The position numbers and the translations under genes are program-made. A model generated the notes under the pieces. That model worked only from the letters and a program-made list of their open reading frames with translations, ran no database searches and had not been told where the DNA came from. Source: Altererythrobacter sp. BO-6 (lineage in GTDB: Bacteria > Pseudomonadota > Alphaproteobacteria > Sphingomonadales > Sphingomonadaceae). From it: a stretch of DNA of 64,000 nucleotides. Positions 51,319 to 60,530 of this stretch are shown here, piece by piece. Positions within the stretch are counted from its first letter, which is position 1; each line of letters opens with the position of its first letter. The stretch spans positions 1,240,001-1,304,000 of the forward strand of contig NZ_CP049259.1 of NCBI RefSeq assembly GCF_011047315.1. Reading direction: 5' to 3'.

Positions 51319-52551
51319 GTGCTCAAGTTCCTGCCCAGCATAGACCGGTATATCCTGCGCCTGGTGGTGTTTCCGATGTTGGGCGTGTTTGCGCTCGCCG
51401 CGTCGCTGCTGACGCTCGAAAAACTGTCGCGACTGCTTGATTTCGTTGCGGTCGAAGGCGGGCCCGTTTCCGTCGTCTTCAAGATGCTCGGGGCCTTGAT
51501 CCCGGAATATGCCAGCCTGGCGATCCCGCTCGGCTTGTTGCTGGGTATCTTGCTCGCCTTCCGCAAGCTGGCGACCACCAGCGAACTTGACGTGCTGCGG
51601 GCGGTCGGGCTGGGTTACACCCGGCTGCTGCGCATGCCCTATCTCATCACGCTGGTGCTGATTGGCGTGAACGTGGCGCTGGTATTCTATGTCCAGCCGA
51701 TTAGCCGTTATTACTACGAGCAGATGGAATATGAGCTGCGTTCGGGCGCGCTGGGCGCGTCGATCAAGGTTGGCGAGTTCACCACGCTCAAGGACCGGAT
51801 GGCGCTGCGGATCGAGGAAAGCGAAGACGAGGGCCGACGGTTGAAAGGGATCTTTGCCCGCGTTTCGAATTCGCAAGGGCAGGTGCTTTCCATCTCGGCG
51901 CGCGAAGGCGCTTTCATGGCGACCAGCGACAGCCCGGACACGATTATCCTGCGGCTGACCGATGGCACGATCGTGCAGGACACCGGCAACAACACGCCGC
52001 GCGTGCTGAGTTTTACCCGGCACGATCTGCCGATCGACCTGCCGCGGATCGAGGAATTCCGCGAACGCGGCGATGCCGAGCGCGAATATATCCTGCCTGA
52101 ATTGCTGCGGATCGGCTGGAGCGACACCCAGCCGGAAACCAAGCGCGATGCCAGCCAGGCGAGCTTCAATTTCCGCCTGGTGGAAGTGGTGATGATGCTG
52201 CTTTTGCCGCTGCTGGCAGTGGCGCTGGCGATCCCGCCAAAACGATCGACCAGCGCGTTGGGCGTGTTCGTGTCGATCATCATGGTCGTCTCCTATCACA
52301 AGGTGAACCAATATGGCGAAGACATCGCCTCTTTGGGCCGGGTCGATCCGATTGTGGCCTTGTGGGGACCGTTCGTGATCTTCGCCGCACTGATCGTGTG
52401 GATGTATTACCGGGTTGCCTATGTGCCCGGCGGGCAGGCTATCGGCGCGCTGGAAACGCTCGCCTCCAAACTTGGCAAGCGTTTGCGCAAGCTGTTCAAG
52501 CGGCGCCAGCCGCGTCATGCCGCCTTGCTAGAAGCTTCACCGGCGGAATAG
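51319..52551 (+). CDS. lptF: LPS export ABC transporter permease LptF
   Basis: 410 residues, six membrane spans (three at each end) around a periplasmic beta-jellyroll. N-terminal LPSIDRYILRLVVFPMLGVFALAASLLTLEKLSRLLDF, coupling segment ATTSELDVLRAVGLGYTRLLRMPY, and C-terminal VVMMLLLPLLAVALAIPP are typical. With LptG and LptB it extracts lipopolysaccharide (or sphingomonad glycosphingolipid-type outer-leaflet lipid) from the inner membrane. The GTG at 51319 after GGCGAG is preferred; a TTG at 51277 is the longer option. lptG follows 12 bp later. Confidence 0.92.
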   Translation: MLKFLPSIDRYILRLVVFPMLGVFALAASLLTLEKLSRLLDFVAVEGGPVSVVFKMLGALIPEYASLAIPLGLLLGILLAFRKLATTSELDVLRAVGLGYTRLLRMPYLITLVLIGVNVALVFYVQPISRYYYEQMEYELRSGALGASIKVGEFTTLKDRMALRIEESEDEGRRLKGIFARVSNSQGQVLSISAREGAFMATSDSPDTIILRLTDGTIVQDTGNNTPRVLSFTRHDLPIDLPRIEEFRERGDAEREYILPELLRIGWSDTQPETKRDASQASFNFRLVEVVMMLLLPLLAVALAIPPKRSTSALGVFVSIIMVVSYHKVNQYGEDIASLGRVDPIVALWGPFVIFAALIVWMYYRVAYVPGGQAIGALETLASKLGKRLRKLFKRRQPRHAALLEASPAE

Positions 52552-52563
52552 GGCAGACAGCGG

Positions 52564-53661
52564 ATGCAGCTTGAATTCTTCCCTTCGCGCACGCTCACTT
52601 TCTATCTGGCGCGGTTGTTTGCCGTGCGGATCATCGCCGTGCTGGTGATGCTGGTGCTGGTGCTGATGATGCTGGACCTGCTGTCAAAGAGCGGGGACAT
52701 ATTGGCGATGCCGGGCAACGGCCAGGCCCAGCTGGTGACCTATGCCTCGCTGCGCATTCCGCAGCTGGTGCAGAGCTTCCTGCCCTATTCGGTGCTGCTG
52801 GCGACGATCCTCACGCTGATCACGCTCAACCAGAACAGCGAGGTTATCGCGATGAAGGCGGCGGGCCTGTCCGCGCATCAGGTGCTGGCGCCACTGCTGG
52901 TGACCGCGCTCGCGTTTTCGGCTGTGAGCTTTGTCTTCAACGAGCGTGTGGTGACCCGAGCCACAGCCACGCTTAAGGCATGGGAATCTGCGGATTATGG
53001 CCCGATCCCGGAAGAGTCGGGTGTGCGTGCCAATGTCTACCTGACGGACGGGATCAGTGTGCTCACCGCGGCCAGCATGACGGGATCGGGCAGCAACATC
53101 CGCATGCGCGACGTCACCTGGTACCAGCGCAGCGAAGGGGGCATGATCCTGAACCAAGTACGTGCTGCAAGCGCCACCTATGCTGCGCCGGGCTGGCGGC
53201 TCGAGAATGCCGAACAGTTCGATGTCGGCACGGCCCAGACCGCACAGAAGAGCACGCTTGTCGTTGGCCGCGAGCTGACGCCGGACAAGATCGAGATGGA
53301 CACGGTCGACCCGGAAACACAGCCGTTCTGGGAGCTGTCGCAATCGATCGAAGCCTATGAAGCGGTCGGCCGCCGCACCGCCGAACTGCGCGCCAAATGG
53401 TGGCACAAGCTGTCAGGCCCATTGTCAGCCTTCCTGATGCCGCTTTTGGGGGCGATCGCCGCCTTCGGCCTGGCGCGTTCGGGCCAGCTGTTCCTGCGCG
53501 CGATCATCGGCATGGCGCTGGGCTTTGCCTATTTCGTGATCGACAATGCCGCGCTGTCGATGGGAAATTTCGGCGGCTATCCGCCCTTCCTCGCGGCGTG
53601 GGGACCGTTCCTGCTGTTCCTGCTGGTCGGTGAGACGGTGCTGATCCGCACCGAGGAATAG
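52564..53661 (+). CDS. lptG: LPS export ABC transporter permease LptG
   Basis: 365 residues, same architecture as LptF: N-terminal spans (FYLARLFAVRIIAVLVMLVLVLMMLDLL), coupling helix region NSEVIAMKAAGLSAHQVL, periplasmic domain, and C-terminal spans (LSAFLMPLLGAIAAFGLA, AIIGMALGFAYFVIDN). It forms the LptB2FG extractor with LptF. It is placed 12 bp after lptF, so it is one operon. The end nearly touches the convergent desaturase gene. Confidence 0.93.
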   Translation: MQLEFFPSRTLTFYLARLFAVRIIAVLVMLVLVLMMLDLLSKSGDILAMPGNGQAQLVTYASLRIPQLVQSFLPYSVLLATILTLITLNQNSEVIAMKAAGLSAHQVLAPLLVTALAFSAVSFVFNERVVTRATATLKAWESADYGPIPEESGVRANVYLTDGISVLTAASMTGSGSNIRMRDVTWYQRSEGGMILNQVRAASATYAAPGWRLENAEQFDVGTAQTAQKSTLVVGRELTPDKIEMDTVDPETQPFWELSQSIEAYEAVGRRTAELRAKWWHKLSGPLSAFLMPLLGAIAAFGLARSGQLFLRAIIGMALGFAYFVIDNAALSMGNFGGYPPFLAAWGPFLLFLLVGETVLIRTEE

Positions 53662-53664
53662 CGC

Positions 53665-54765
53665 TTATGCCGTAGGCCGCTGGCCCATCGTGCTGCGCGC
53701 TATACGCGCCACCAGTTCCATCATGCCCTTGTGGTTCGCCCCGTCATAGGTCGATTGCGTGCCGAGCTCGGCCTTGAGCCGCCGGTGTGCTTCGGGCAGG
53801 TCGTGATAGGGCATGGACGGCATCAGGTGATGCAGCGCGTGATAGCGCAGGCCCACCGGGGCCCAGATTTCCGCCACCAGCCCGGGCGGCGGCACATTGA
53901 CGCTGTCAAGGAATTGCGCGGTTACCGTCATCGGTTCGCCATCGTTCTCCCACAAATGCGCGACCAGCGTACGCAGTTGGTTGAGTACTGCGGTAAGCGA
54001 GACGATTGCGAGCGCGATCAGCAGCGGGCGCCAGCCGATGAATTGGGTGCTGGCGAGTACCGCCCAAGCCCACACGAACCCGCCCAGTTCCTGCCAGTAC
54101 ACGCGCTTGGCCAGTACACCTTCGGGCGGCTTGCGGCGGAATTCGGGGTTGATCATCAGCGCAGAGGCCTGTTCCCAAACCAGTTTCCTGAGCGGCGGGA
54201 TCACGACCCCCAGCGGCACCAGCACGGCAAAGCGCAGGATCAGGCCAACCGGCGCCAGCAGCGCGATAAGCACGAAGGCCGGCAGGCTCCATGGTTTCAT
54301 CAACGCTAGGGGAAGGTATTCGGGATCCTCTGCTGTGCCATATTGCGTGCGCTTGTGATGCAACGTGTGCACACCTTCATACATGAAGCTGGGCACTAGC
54401 ATCGGGATGCCGACGAGCAGGTTCCACGCCGTGCGAAAGCCGGGCAAGGCGTCGCGGTGAATGTGCGTCAGTTCATGGATGAACATCAGCGCGCGATAGA
54501 GCGCGAGTGCGGAAACGATCCCCAGCACCACTGCCAGCGTGATATTATCGGTCAGTATCGCGCCTGCCATGGCACCATAGCCCAGGCCTGCCGAAAGCAG
54601 CATGTCGGGCCAATACCACGCCGCGCGGGCTTGCCCCAGGTCCTTGGTCGCATCGCGGGCGACCCGCAGCATGTCCTTGTCATCGCTATCGATGAACTGG
54701 GCACGCGTCGCCGGCGCCCTCAAAGCGCTCGATGCAGCGGCGGGATTTAGCGTCTGTTCCATCAT
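53665..54765 (-). CDS. Membrane fatty-acid desaturase family protein
   Basis: 366 residues with the three histidine boxes of the di-iron desaturase/hydroxylase family: HELTHIHRD near residue 100, EGVHTLHHKR near 135, and YHALHHLMPSMPYHDLPEAH near 320. Membrane spans (ILTDNITLAVVLGIVSALALY, LPAFVLIALLAPVGLILRFAVLVPLG) place the boxes in the cytoplasm. It inserts a double bond or hydroxyl into a lipid acyl chain or carotenoid; which one is not decidable. No clear ribosome site beyond AGAGA. Monocistronic, convergent with lptG. Confidence 0.88.
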   Translation of the reverse strand: MMEQTLNPAAASSALRAPATRAQFIDSDDKDMLRVARDATKDLGQARAAWYWPDMLLSAGLGYGAMAGAILTDNITLAVVLGIVSALALYRALMFIHELTHIHRDALPGFRTAWNLLVGIPMLVPSFMYEGVHTLHHKRTQYGTAEDPEYLPLALMKPWSLPAFVLIALLAPVGLILRFAVLVPLGVVIPPLRKLVWEQASALMINPEFRRKPPEGVLAKRVYWQELGGFVWAWAVLASTQFIGWRPLLIALAIVSLTAVLNQLRTLVAHLWENDGEPMTVTAQFLDSVNVPPPGLVAEIWAPVGLRYHALHHLMPSMPYHDLPEAHRRLKAELGTQSTYDGANHKGMMELVARIARSTMGQRPTA

Positions 54766-54909
54766 AAAATCTCTGACTGGACCGCGCCCTTACCCCATAA
54801 CGGCGGACGAGGACAAATGCGATGTGTTGGCAAGAGTGATCGAATGGCTTGCTTAAGCCGCGTTCTCCCACCACACATTGACCCAACTCAATCTGAACGG
54901 AACAAGCGA

Positions 54910-56070
54910 GTGAGCGCGACAGAGATAGTAATCGAGCCAGCAACGGGCAAGAAAGGACGCGCTGCATTTGTCGACCTGGGCCGCAGCTTTGCCGCGCGCG
55001 AACCGCATTCGGTGCCGCAGCTGCGCAGCGAGCTGATCGAATTGATAGACCCGGACAGGAACCCCTTTTTCGGGCATGGCCGGGCGGAATTCCTTGTCGC
55101 CCGCCGCGGCAACCAGCCAGTGGGACGGATCTCCGCACATATCGACGAACTGGCGCTGCAAATGCCGGCCGGCCAGGGCTTTGGCCCCGGTACCGGCATG
55201 TTCGGCTATTTCGACGCGGAGGACGAGGCGGCCGCACATGCCCTGCTTCAAGCAGCCGAGCAATCGCTACGCAGTCAGGGCATGACCCGCGTAGTGGGGC
55301 CGATCTCGTTGTCGGTCTGGGAAGAGCCGGGCCTGCTCGTGCGCGGGCAAGACCACGCCCCGATGATCATGATGGGCCATCACCCGGCGCACTATCGCGG
55401 CTGGATCGAAAGCTATGGCTTTATCCCTGCCAAGACGCTGCTGACCTATGATCTGGATGTGACCAAAGAGTTTCCCCCGCTGATCCAGCGGATCGTGAAG
55501 TCAGGCGAGCGCAACGAGCGCATCCGCGTGCGTCCGGTCGACAAAAGCCGCTGGGACGAGGAAGTCGCTGTGGTGCTTGAAATCCTCAACGATGCATGGT
55601 CGAAGAACTGGGGTTTCGTACCTTTTACGCCGGAAGAAGTGGCCTATGCCGGCAAGAAGCTGCGCCCGATCATATTCGAACCGCTCAACATGATCGCCGA
55701 ACTTGATGGCGAGCCAGTCGCCTTCATGCTGACTTTCCCTGACATCAACCAGGTTTTGAAGCGGATCGATGGCAAACTTTTCCCGTTCGGCTGGTTCCAC
55801 CTGCTGCGCTGGCTGCGCTTCCCCAAGGGCGCGGGAATGCGGGTGCCACTGATGGGCGTGAAGAAGGAGTTGCACAATTCCAGGGTCGCCAGCCAGCTTG
55901 CCTTCATGATGATCAGCCAGATCCGCGACAAGGCCGACGAACTATACGGCTCGAAGCGGGGCGAGATCGGCTGGATCCTTGATGACAACCAGGGCATGGT
56001 CGCTATCGCCGACGCGATCGAGAGCAGGATCAACCGCGAATATATCGTCTTCGAGAAAGCACTCGGATAA
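54910..56070 (+). CDS. GNAT-fold N-acyltransferase-like protein
   Basis: 386 residues. A tandem GNAT layout is suggested by FLVARRGNQPVGRISAHID and FGYFDAEDEAAAHALLQAAEQSLRSQGMTRVVGPIS in the first half, and MIAELDGEPVAFMLTFPDINQVL and GWILDDNQGMVAIADAIESR in the second. I recall homologues annotated only as N-acetyltransferase-like or, misleadingly, dATP pyrophosphohydrolase. No acyl donor or acceptor can be assigned. The GTG at 54910 follows GGAACAAGCGA; earlier in-frame ATGs lack a ribosome site. A hairpin terminator follows directly. Confidence 0.8.
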   Translation: MSATEIVIEPATGKKGRAAFVDLGRSFAAREPHSVPQLRSELIELIDPDRNPFFGHGRAEFLVARRGNQPVGRISAHIDELALQMPAGQGFGPGTGMFGYFDAEDEAAAHALLQAAEQSLRSQGMTRVVGPISLSVWEEPGLLVRGQDHAPMIMMGHHPAHYRGWIESYGFIPAKTLLTYDLDVTKEFPPLIQRIVKSGERNERIRVRPVDKSRWDEEVAVVLEILNDAWSKNWGFVPFTPEEVAYAGKKLRPIIFEPLNMIAELDGEPVAFMLTFPDINQVLKRIDGKLFPFGWFHLLRWLRFPKGAGMRVPLMGVKKELHNSRVASQLAFMMISQIRDKADELYGSKRGEIGWILDDNQGMVAIADAIESRINREYIVFEKALG

Positions 56071-56073
56071 AAA

Positions 56074-56103
56074 AAGGCCTCCGCTTTTGAGGGCGGAGGC
56101 CTT
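56074..56103. terminator. Terminator hairpin after the acyltransferase gene
   Basis: AAGGCCTCCGC and its perfect inverse (11-bp stem), loop TTTTGAGG. The T-run is on the reverse strand and the plus strand has only CTTCGG, so it may work best against reverse-strand read-through. Confidence 0.7.
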
Positions 56104-56286
56104 CGGGATCGTATCACCAGCCGCTTGGACGGGAGGGGGGTCTCGGCGGTGATATTTCGGAAATGTCCGAAACCGGCGGCGGTTCCCCGTGCAGCGAAAA
56201 AATTTTCCAAAAGGTCCTGCCGTCTGCTTGCCGTGGGCCGGCAGCCATGGACAAAGCCCCTCACTTTGCTATCCGGCCTGCGCGGT

Positions 56287-56311
56287 GGAACGCATTCCTG
56301 CCCAATCCGTT
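56287..56311 (+). promoter_or_regulatory. EcfG-dependent promoter of phyR
   Basis: GGAAC at 56287-56291, 16-bp spacer, CGTT at 56308-56311: exact match to the alphaproteobacterial general stress sigma consensus. It lies 31 bp before the phyR start, implying positive autoregulation. Confidence 0.82.
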
Positions 56312-56342
56312 GGGGAATTTGTATGTCACGGGAAGGCTCACA

Positions 56343-57135
56343 ATGTCATTAAGCGCACAAGTTGCTGCCCATCTCCCTTACTTGCGGCGGTATGCCCGCG
56401 CCCTGACAGGATCACAGGCCAGCGGCGACAATTTCGTGCGCGCCACGCTGGAAGCGGCACTGGCCAATGAGGAGCTCAAGGCCAGCCTCGCTGGTGGTCG
56501 CGTGCCGCTATACCGGGCCTTTACCGCGCTATGGTCCTCCGCCACTGCCGAAACACGGCAAGGCAGCGAAAGCCAAACCGGGCGTGAAGGGGCAGCGCAG
56601 GCGGTGCTGGGCGCTGTCACACCGCTCAACCGGCAGGCCCTGTTGCTAACCACGCTCGAAGGTTTCAGCCCGGCCCAGGCGGGGCAAATCCTTGGCATCG
56701 ACGCCGCCGAGGCAGAGCGCCTTGCCGCTGACGCCATTGCCGAGATCGAGCGCGAAGCGGCTACCAGCGTGCTGATCATTGAAGATGAACCGCTGATCTC
56801 GATGCAGCTTGAAGATCTGGTTGTTTCACTGGGGCACGAGGTTTTCGCCACAGCCGCAACGCGCACGCAGGCCAGGGAGGCCGTTGCCAGCGCAATGCCC
56901 GGTCTGGTCCTCGCCGATATACAACTGGCCGACGGCTCATCAGGGCTCGACGCAGTCGACTGACATCCTGGCGATCGCCGACGTGCCGGTGATCTTCATC
57001 ACCGCTTACCCCGAGCGGCTGCTTACCGGCGACCGGCCCGAACCGACCTATCTCGTCACCAAGCCGTTCCAGGAACGTACCGTGGGCACGACGATTAGCC
57101 AGGCGCTGTTCTTCCGGTCAAACGCTGTGGCCTAG
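56343..57135 (+). pseudogene. phyR: General stress response regulator PhyR, frameshifted
   Basis: PhyR has a sigma-like N-terminal domain and a receiver. When phosphorylated it binds NepR and frees EcfG. The sigma-like part (LSAQVAAHLPYLRRYARALTGSQASGD ... LTTLEGFSPAQAGQILGID) and half of the receiver (VLIIEDEPLISMQLEDLV, phospho-Asp in LADIQLADG) are in one frame, which stops at 56963. The rest (DILAIADVPVIFITAYPERLL, LVTKPF) is in the next frame to 57135. Removing the T at 56961 joins GLDAV-DDILAIADVP exactly. Since the rest of the locus is intact, an assembly error is quite possible; if real, the stress response would be locked off. GGGAAGG ribosome site. Confidence 0.88.
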
Positions 57136-58819
57136 TCCGCAAGCCGGTTCAGCTTTTCGCGGATCTGGAATTCTCTGCGCACCCGGATGGGCACGCGCAA
57201 GGTGCAGCTGACGCCTTCTGCTTCGAAGCGCAGATCGACTGGCTGGCGCAATTCATGTGCCACGATCTTCTGGATCAGCTCGGTGCCGAAACCTTTCTTG
57301 CGTTCCGGGCTGACGGGCGGCCCGCCGCGTTCCTGCCAGCGAACGACGACCAGCTCCTCACCCTCATATTCCCATTGCGCGGTGACCTTACCGCCGGGCT
57401 GGCTTAAGGCGCCATACTTCGCGGCATTAGTCGTCAATTCGTGCACCGCCAGGCCCAGTGACAGCGCATCATTCGGGGAGAGCTGGATATCGGGCCCTTC
57501 AATCACGATTTCGGCATCAGCCCCGACGCCGGCATAAGGAGCCAGTTCGGCCTCGATTACCGATCGCACCGGCGTGGTTCCCCAATCCGACTGCGTCAGC
57601 AAGTCATGCGTCGCCGACAATGCGCGTACCCGCCCTTCAAGCCCTTCGGCAAATTCGTCGAGGTCGTTGGTCCGGCGCCGGGTCAGGGAAATGATCGACA
57701 GAATGCTGGCCAGCGTATTCTTCACACGGTGGTTGAGCTCGCGGGTGAGCGAATTGCGGATCGAATTCTGTTCTTCGAAGAACGCCAGCGAGGCTTCGTC
57801 TTCGATCGCCTGCCGCGTCAGCAAACGCGCCAGCATCATCAGCAGGCTCGCCACCGCCAGACCGAACAGCAGAGTCGCCATGGACAACGGCGACAGGATA
57901 CCCTGGCGCGAGGACTCGATTTCGATCAGTAGCGGTCGATTGGCGATCTGAATCCGCTGATGGATAACCTTGCCCGAAGCGGCGGCGGGGGCATGGGTCG
58001 CCAGCAGATTTTCGGGGCTTGCAGCGCCATCGTATAGGCGCACACCGACATAGGGGTGTGCGGAGGTTCTCATTGCCGATTCAAGGAAATACTGGGCGTC
58101 GAAGGGGCTGAAGATAAAGCCCTTCAACCGCCGCTCACCAGCAATTGTCTCGAACACGGGCATGAACACCAGAAACCCGATCACTTCGCGCTCGCCCGTT
58201 CGCAGCAGCATCAGCTTGCCTGTGCCGGTAGGACGCAGCAATTGCGCGGCTTCGTCCATGGCCGCGCGCCGCGCCGGCTCCGAATAAAGATCGAATCCGA
58301 TCGCCCTGCGGGATCCTTCGGTGTCGGGTTTGAAGAAGGTTACGGGCACCATCAGGTCAGCGCCTGCACCTGGTTCCCGGCGCACCTCGAACGGCCCGTC
58401 ACGTTCCACGCGCACCTGGCGTTCGAAATCATCGAGTTCAGCAAGCGACACGACTTCGGCCCAGCCGATGCCTTCCGATCCGCCCGCATCCACATCCAGC
58501 TGAAGCTCGTTCGCATAGCTCCGGAACAAGGACTGGCTCACTTCGGAGTTGGCGGTAAACAAGGCCGATCCTGCACGCAGATAGGCAGCGCTGGTATCGC
58601 CTCGGCGCTCCAGCGCAGACGAGACCGACTGTGCGACTTCACCCATCACAGCGCGATCATGTTGTTCTTCGCTCGCTTCGATCGCCAGCACGCTGAGGGC
58701 CGTGACCAGCGCGATTGCAAAAAGATCACCACCGGCACGGCACGCGGATAGCGCGCGAGCAATCGCACGGCGCCGCCCGTTTTTGCCTTTCCTATCCGCT
58801 GTTGCGGGTTAACGTGCAT
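57132..58819 (-). pseudogene. HWE-type sensor histidine kinase of the stress locus, frameshifted in TM1
   Basis: Probable kinase/phosphatase for PhyR. Periplasmic CHASE-like domain (about residues 60-300), second span (SMATLLFGLAVASLLMMLARLL), HisKA_2/HWE dimerisation motif ELNHRVKNTLASILSI with the phospho-His, N-box HELTTNAAKYGAL, and GFGTELIQKIV. The intact frame begins inside the first span, with GTG at 58691. Upstream, MHVNPQQRIGKAK...VPVVIF starts at an ATG at 58819 in another frame. One extra T in the T5 run (plus-strand A5, 58719-58723) gives VVIFFAIALVTALSVLAIEAS, a perfect membrane span. Convergent with phyR (ends overlap by 4 bp). Confidence 0.85.
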
Positions 58820-58850
58820 CGCCTGACTGCCTCGACACCGGGGTAGGATG

Positions 58851-58875
58851 GGAACCAAACAATTTCGCTATCGTT
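58851..58875 (+). promoter_or_regulatory. EcfG-dependent promoter of nepR-ecfG
   Basis: GGAAC at 58851-58855, 16-bp spacer, CGTT at 58872-58875, 74 bp before nepR. Identical layout to the phyR promoter, giving the classical autoregulatory loop. Confidence 0.85.
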
Positions 58876-58948
58876 CCCTCGATAGCATGTACGTGCCCCC
58901 AGGCTTGTTGCAGCAGGGGACGGAAAAGGACAAGGGCACAGGCAAGCC

Positions 58949-59146
58949 ATGGCATCGGATAAGCATCACTCGGGCAAATCGGACGAGCGGAGACACCCCG
59001 CCGCCGGCAAGCCCGCGTCTGCACCGCCGGCATGGTCCGATGGCCTGCGCAAGCTTTACGATTCGGTCGTAGAAGAGCCGATGCCCGACAGTTTCAAGGA
59101 TTTACTCGACAAGCTGGACGATCCATCCGTGAATGGATCCGCCTGA
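58949..59146 (+). CDS. nepR: Anti-sigma factor NepR
   Basis: 65 residues. A polar N-terminus precedes the conserved two-helix NepR core LRKLYDSVVEEPMPDSFKDLLDKLD. NepR holds EcfG inactive until phosphorylated PhyR captures it. Its stop overlaps the ecfG start (TGATG), giving the coupled synthesis usual for this pair. EcfG promoter upstream. Confidence 0.9.
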   Translation: MASDKHHSGKSDERRHPAAGKPASAPPAWSDGLRKLYDSVVEEPMPDSFKDLLDKLDDPSVNGSA

Positions 59147-59754
59147 TGGCGAAAGACACCCGCACCGCCGCTGAAAAGGCGGATTTCCGGCGTGAGCTGA
59201 CCGAGGTGGTGCCTCACTTGCGCGCCTTTGCGCGCGGCCTGTGCGGCCGCCCCGACATGGCCGACGATTTGGTGCAGGAAGCCCTGCTCAAGGCCTGGGC
59301 CGCACAGGAGCGGTTCGAACCCGGCACTTCGATGCGCGCCTGGACCTTCGTGATCCTGCGCAATGCCTACCTCACCGATATGCGCCGCAACCGCTTCCGC
59401 GGGGAATATGACGAAAGCGTGGCCGAACGCATCCTGACCGCACCAGCGGGGCAGGAGGAGCCGATCCACCTTGCCGACCTGCACCGCGCGCTCCAGACGC
59501 TCCCGCCGGAACGGCGCGAAGCACTCTTGCTCGTTGGTGCCGGGGGCTTTTCCTATGAAGAAGCCGCGACCATCTGCGGTTGTGCCGTCGGCACCATCAA
59601 AAGCCGCGTCGGGCGGGCCCGCGCGGCGCTCAATGCGATGATGGAAGACGGCTCGATCCCGCAGCGGTCAAGCGACGATGCCAGCGCGCACCGCGCCATC
59701 CTGCAAGAGCTTGACGAAGTGGCCGCGCGGCAGGAAGAAATCGCCGGGAACTGA
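59146..59754 (+). CDS. ecfG: EcfG-family general stress sigma factor
   Basis: 202 residues with sigma region 2 (VPHLRAFARGLCGRPDMADDLVQEALLKAWAAQERFEPGTSMRAWTFVILRNAYLTDMRR) and region 4 (LPPERREALLLVGAGGFSYEEAATICGCAVGTIKSRVGRARAAL). The start at 59146 follows from the overlap with nepR; the frame is open further upstream. It directs transcription from GGAAC-N16-CGTT promoters, two of which flank this locus. A C-terminal extension rich in Asp/Glu is seen (SDDASAHRAILQELDEVAARQEE). Confidence 0.95.
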   Translation: MAKDTRTAAEKADFRRELTEVVPHLRAFARGLCGRPDMADDLVQEALLKAWAAQERFEPGTSMRAWTFVILRNAYLTDMRRNRFRGEYDESVAERILTAPAGQEEPIHLADLHRALQTLPPERREALLLVGAGGFSYEEAATICGCAVGTIKSRVGRARAALNAMMEDGSIPQRSSDDASAHRAILQELDEVAARQEEIAGN

Positions 59755-59804
59755 CACCGCCGCAACTCCCGGCGCCAATTCCCGTTCTTTTTCAATCGAA
59801 TTGA

Positions 59805-60416
59805 TCAGGCCGGGTAAGTCCAAATCGAGCCGCGCGCGAGGTTCTCGGCAGCGAAAGTCCAGTTGAGTTTGCCGTCGATTACTGCATCGAGATAGGCGGG
59901 GCGCTTGTTCTGGTGGTCGAGATAATAGGCGTGCTCCCACACGTCGATCGTCAGCAACGGATTGTGGTCACCGTCAGCCAGCGTGTCGCCGTCATGCGTT
60001 TCCTGGATCGAGAGCATTCCGTCCTTCTCCGCCAGCCACACCCAGCCGCTGGCGAAGTGGCCCGCACCGCGCGCCTTGAGCTGTTCCTTCAAGCCGTCGA
60101 GCGAACCGAACGCCGTGTCGATCTTCTCCGCCAATTCACCTGATGGCGCCCCCCCATCTGGGCTCATCGAATGCCAGTAGAATGCATGGTTCCAGCTTTG
60201 TGCGGCATTGTTGAACAGGCCCGTATCGACATCGCGCGCCGCAGCGATGATTGCCTCGAGTGGCTGTTCCGCGTGGGCGGTGCCTTCGATCGCGGCGTTG
60301 GTCTTGTCGACATAGGCCTGATGGTGCTTGCCGTAGTGAAAGGACAGCGTCTCTGCCGAAATAGCGGGGGTCAGTGCGTCAGGTTCATAGGGCAGCGGGA
60401 TCAGCTCGATAGCCAT
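59805..60416 (-). CDS. sodB: Superoxide dismutase [Fe/Mn]
   Basis: 203 residues. Converts superoxide to O2 and H2O2 in the cytoplasm. Metal ligands are visible in the standard places: His in FHYGKHHQAYV near residue 27, His in WNHAFYWHSM near 77, and Asp and His in IDVWEHAYYLD near 160. The early GLFNNAAQSWNH and C-terminal features look more iron- than manganese-type, but metal cannot be decided by eye. A near-consensus EcfG promoter lies upstream, tying it to the adjacent stress regulon. Confidence 0.95.
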   Translation of the reverse strand: MAIELIPLPYEPDALTPAISAETLSFHYGKHHQAYVDKTNAAIEGTAHAEQPLEAIIAAARDVDTGLFNNAAQSWNHAFYWHSMSPDGGAPSGELAEKIDTAFGSLDGLKEQLKARGAGHFASGWVWLAEKDGMLSIQETHDGDTLADGDHNPLLTIDVWEHAYYLDHQNKRPAYLDAVIDGKLNWTFAAENLARGSIWTYPA

Positions 60417-60459
60417 GATGTCTCCATTTATTGAATAATTTGAATAGCTTCAATTAAAC

Positions 60460-60484
60460 AACGCATGGGGCCGGACATGGTTGC
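60460..60484 (-). promoter_or_regulatory. Near-consensus EcfG promoter of sodB
   Basis: Reverse strand GCAAC-N16-CGTT, one mismatch to GGAAC-N16-CGTT, 44 bp before the sodB start. Confidence 0.45.
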
Positions 60485-60530
60485 ACGGGTTGTCGTGCAA
60501 AGAATGCAACCTGGCTTGCTGGGAGTCGGA

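Noticed and set aside
51133..52518. 461-codon reverse-strand open frame
   Set aside because: Antisense to clpS and lptF; low-complexity Gln/His/Arg composition, no motif.
56163..56342. Longer PhyR N-terminus from an upstream in-frame ATG
   Set aside because: It would run through the EcfG promoter; the ATG at 56343 has a good ribosome site and matches the family start.
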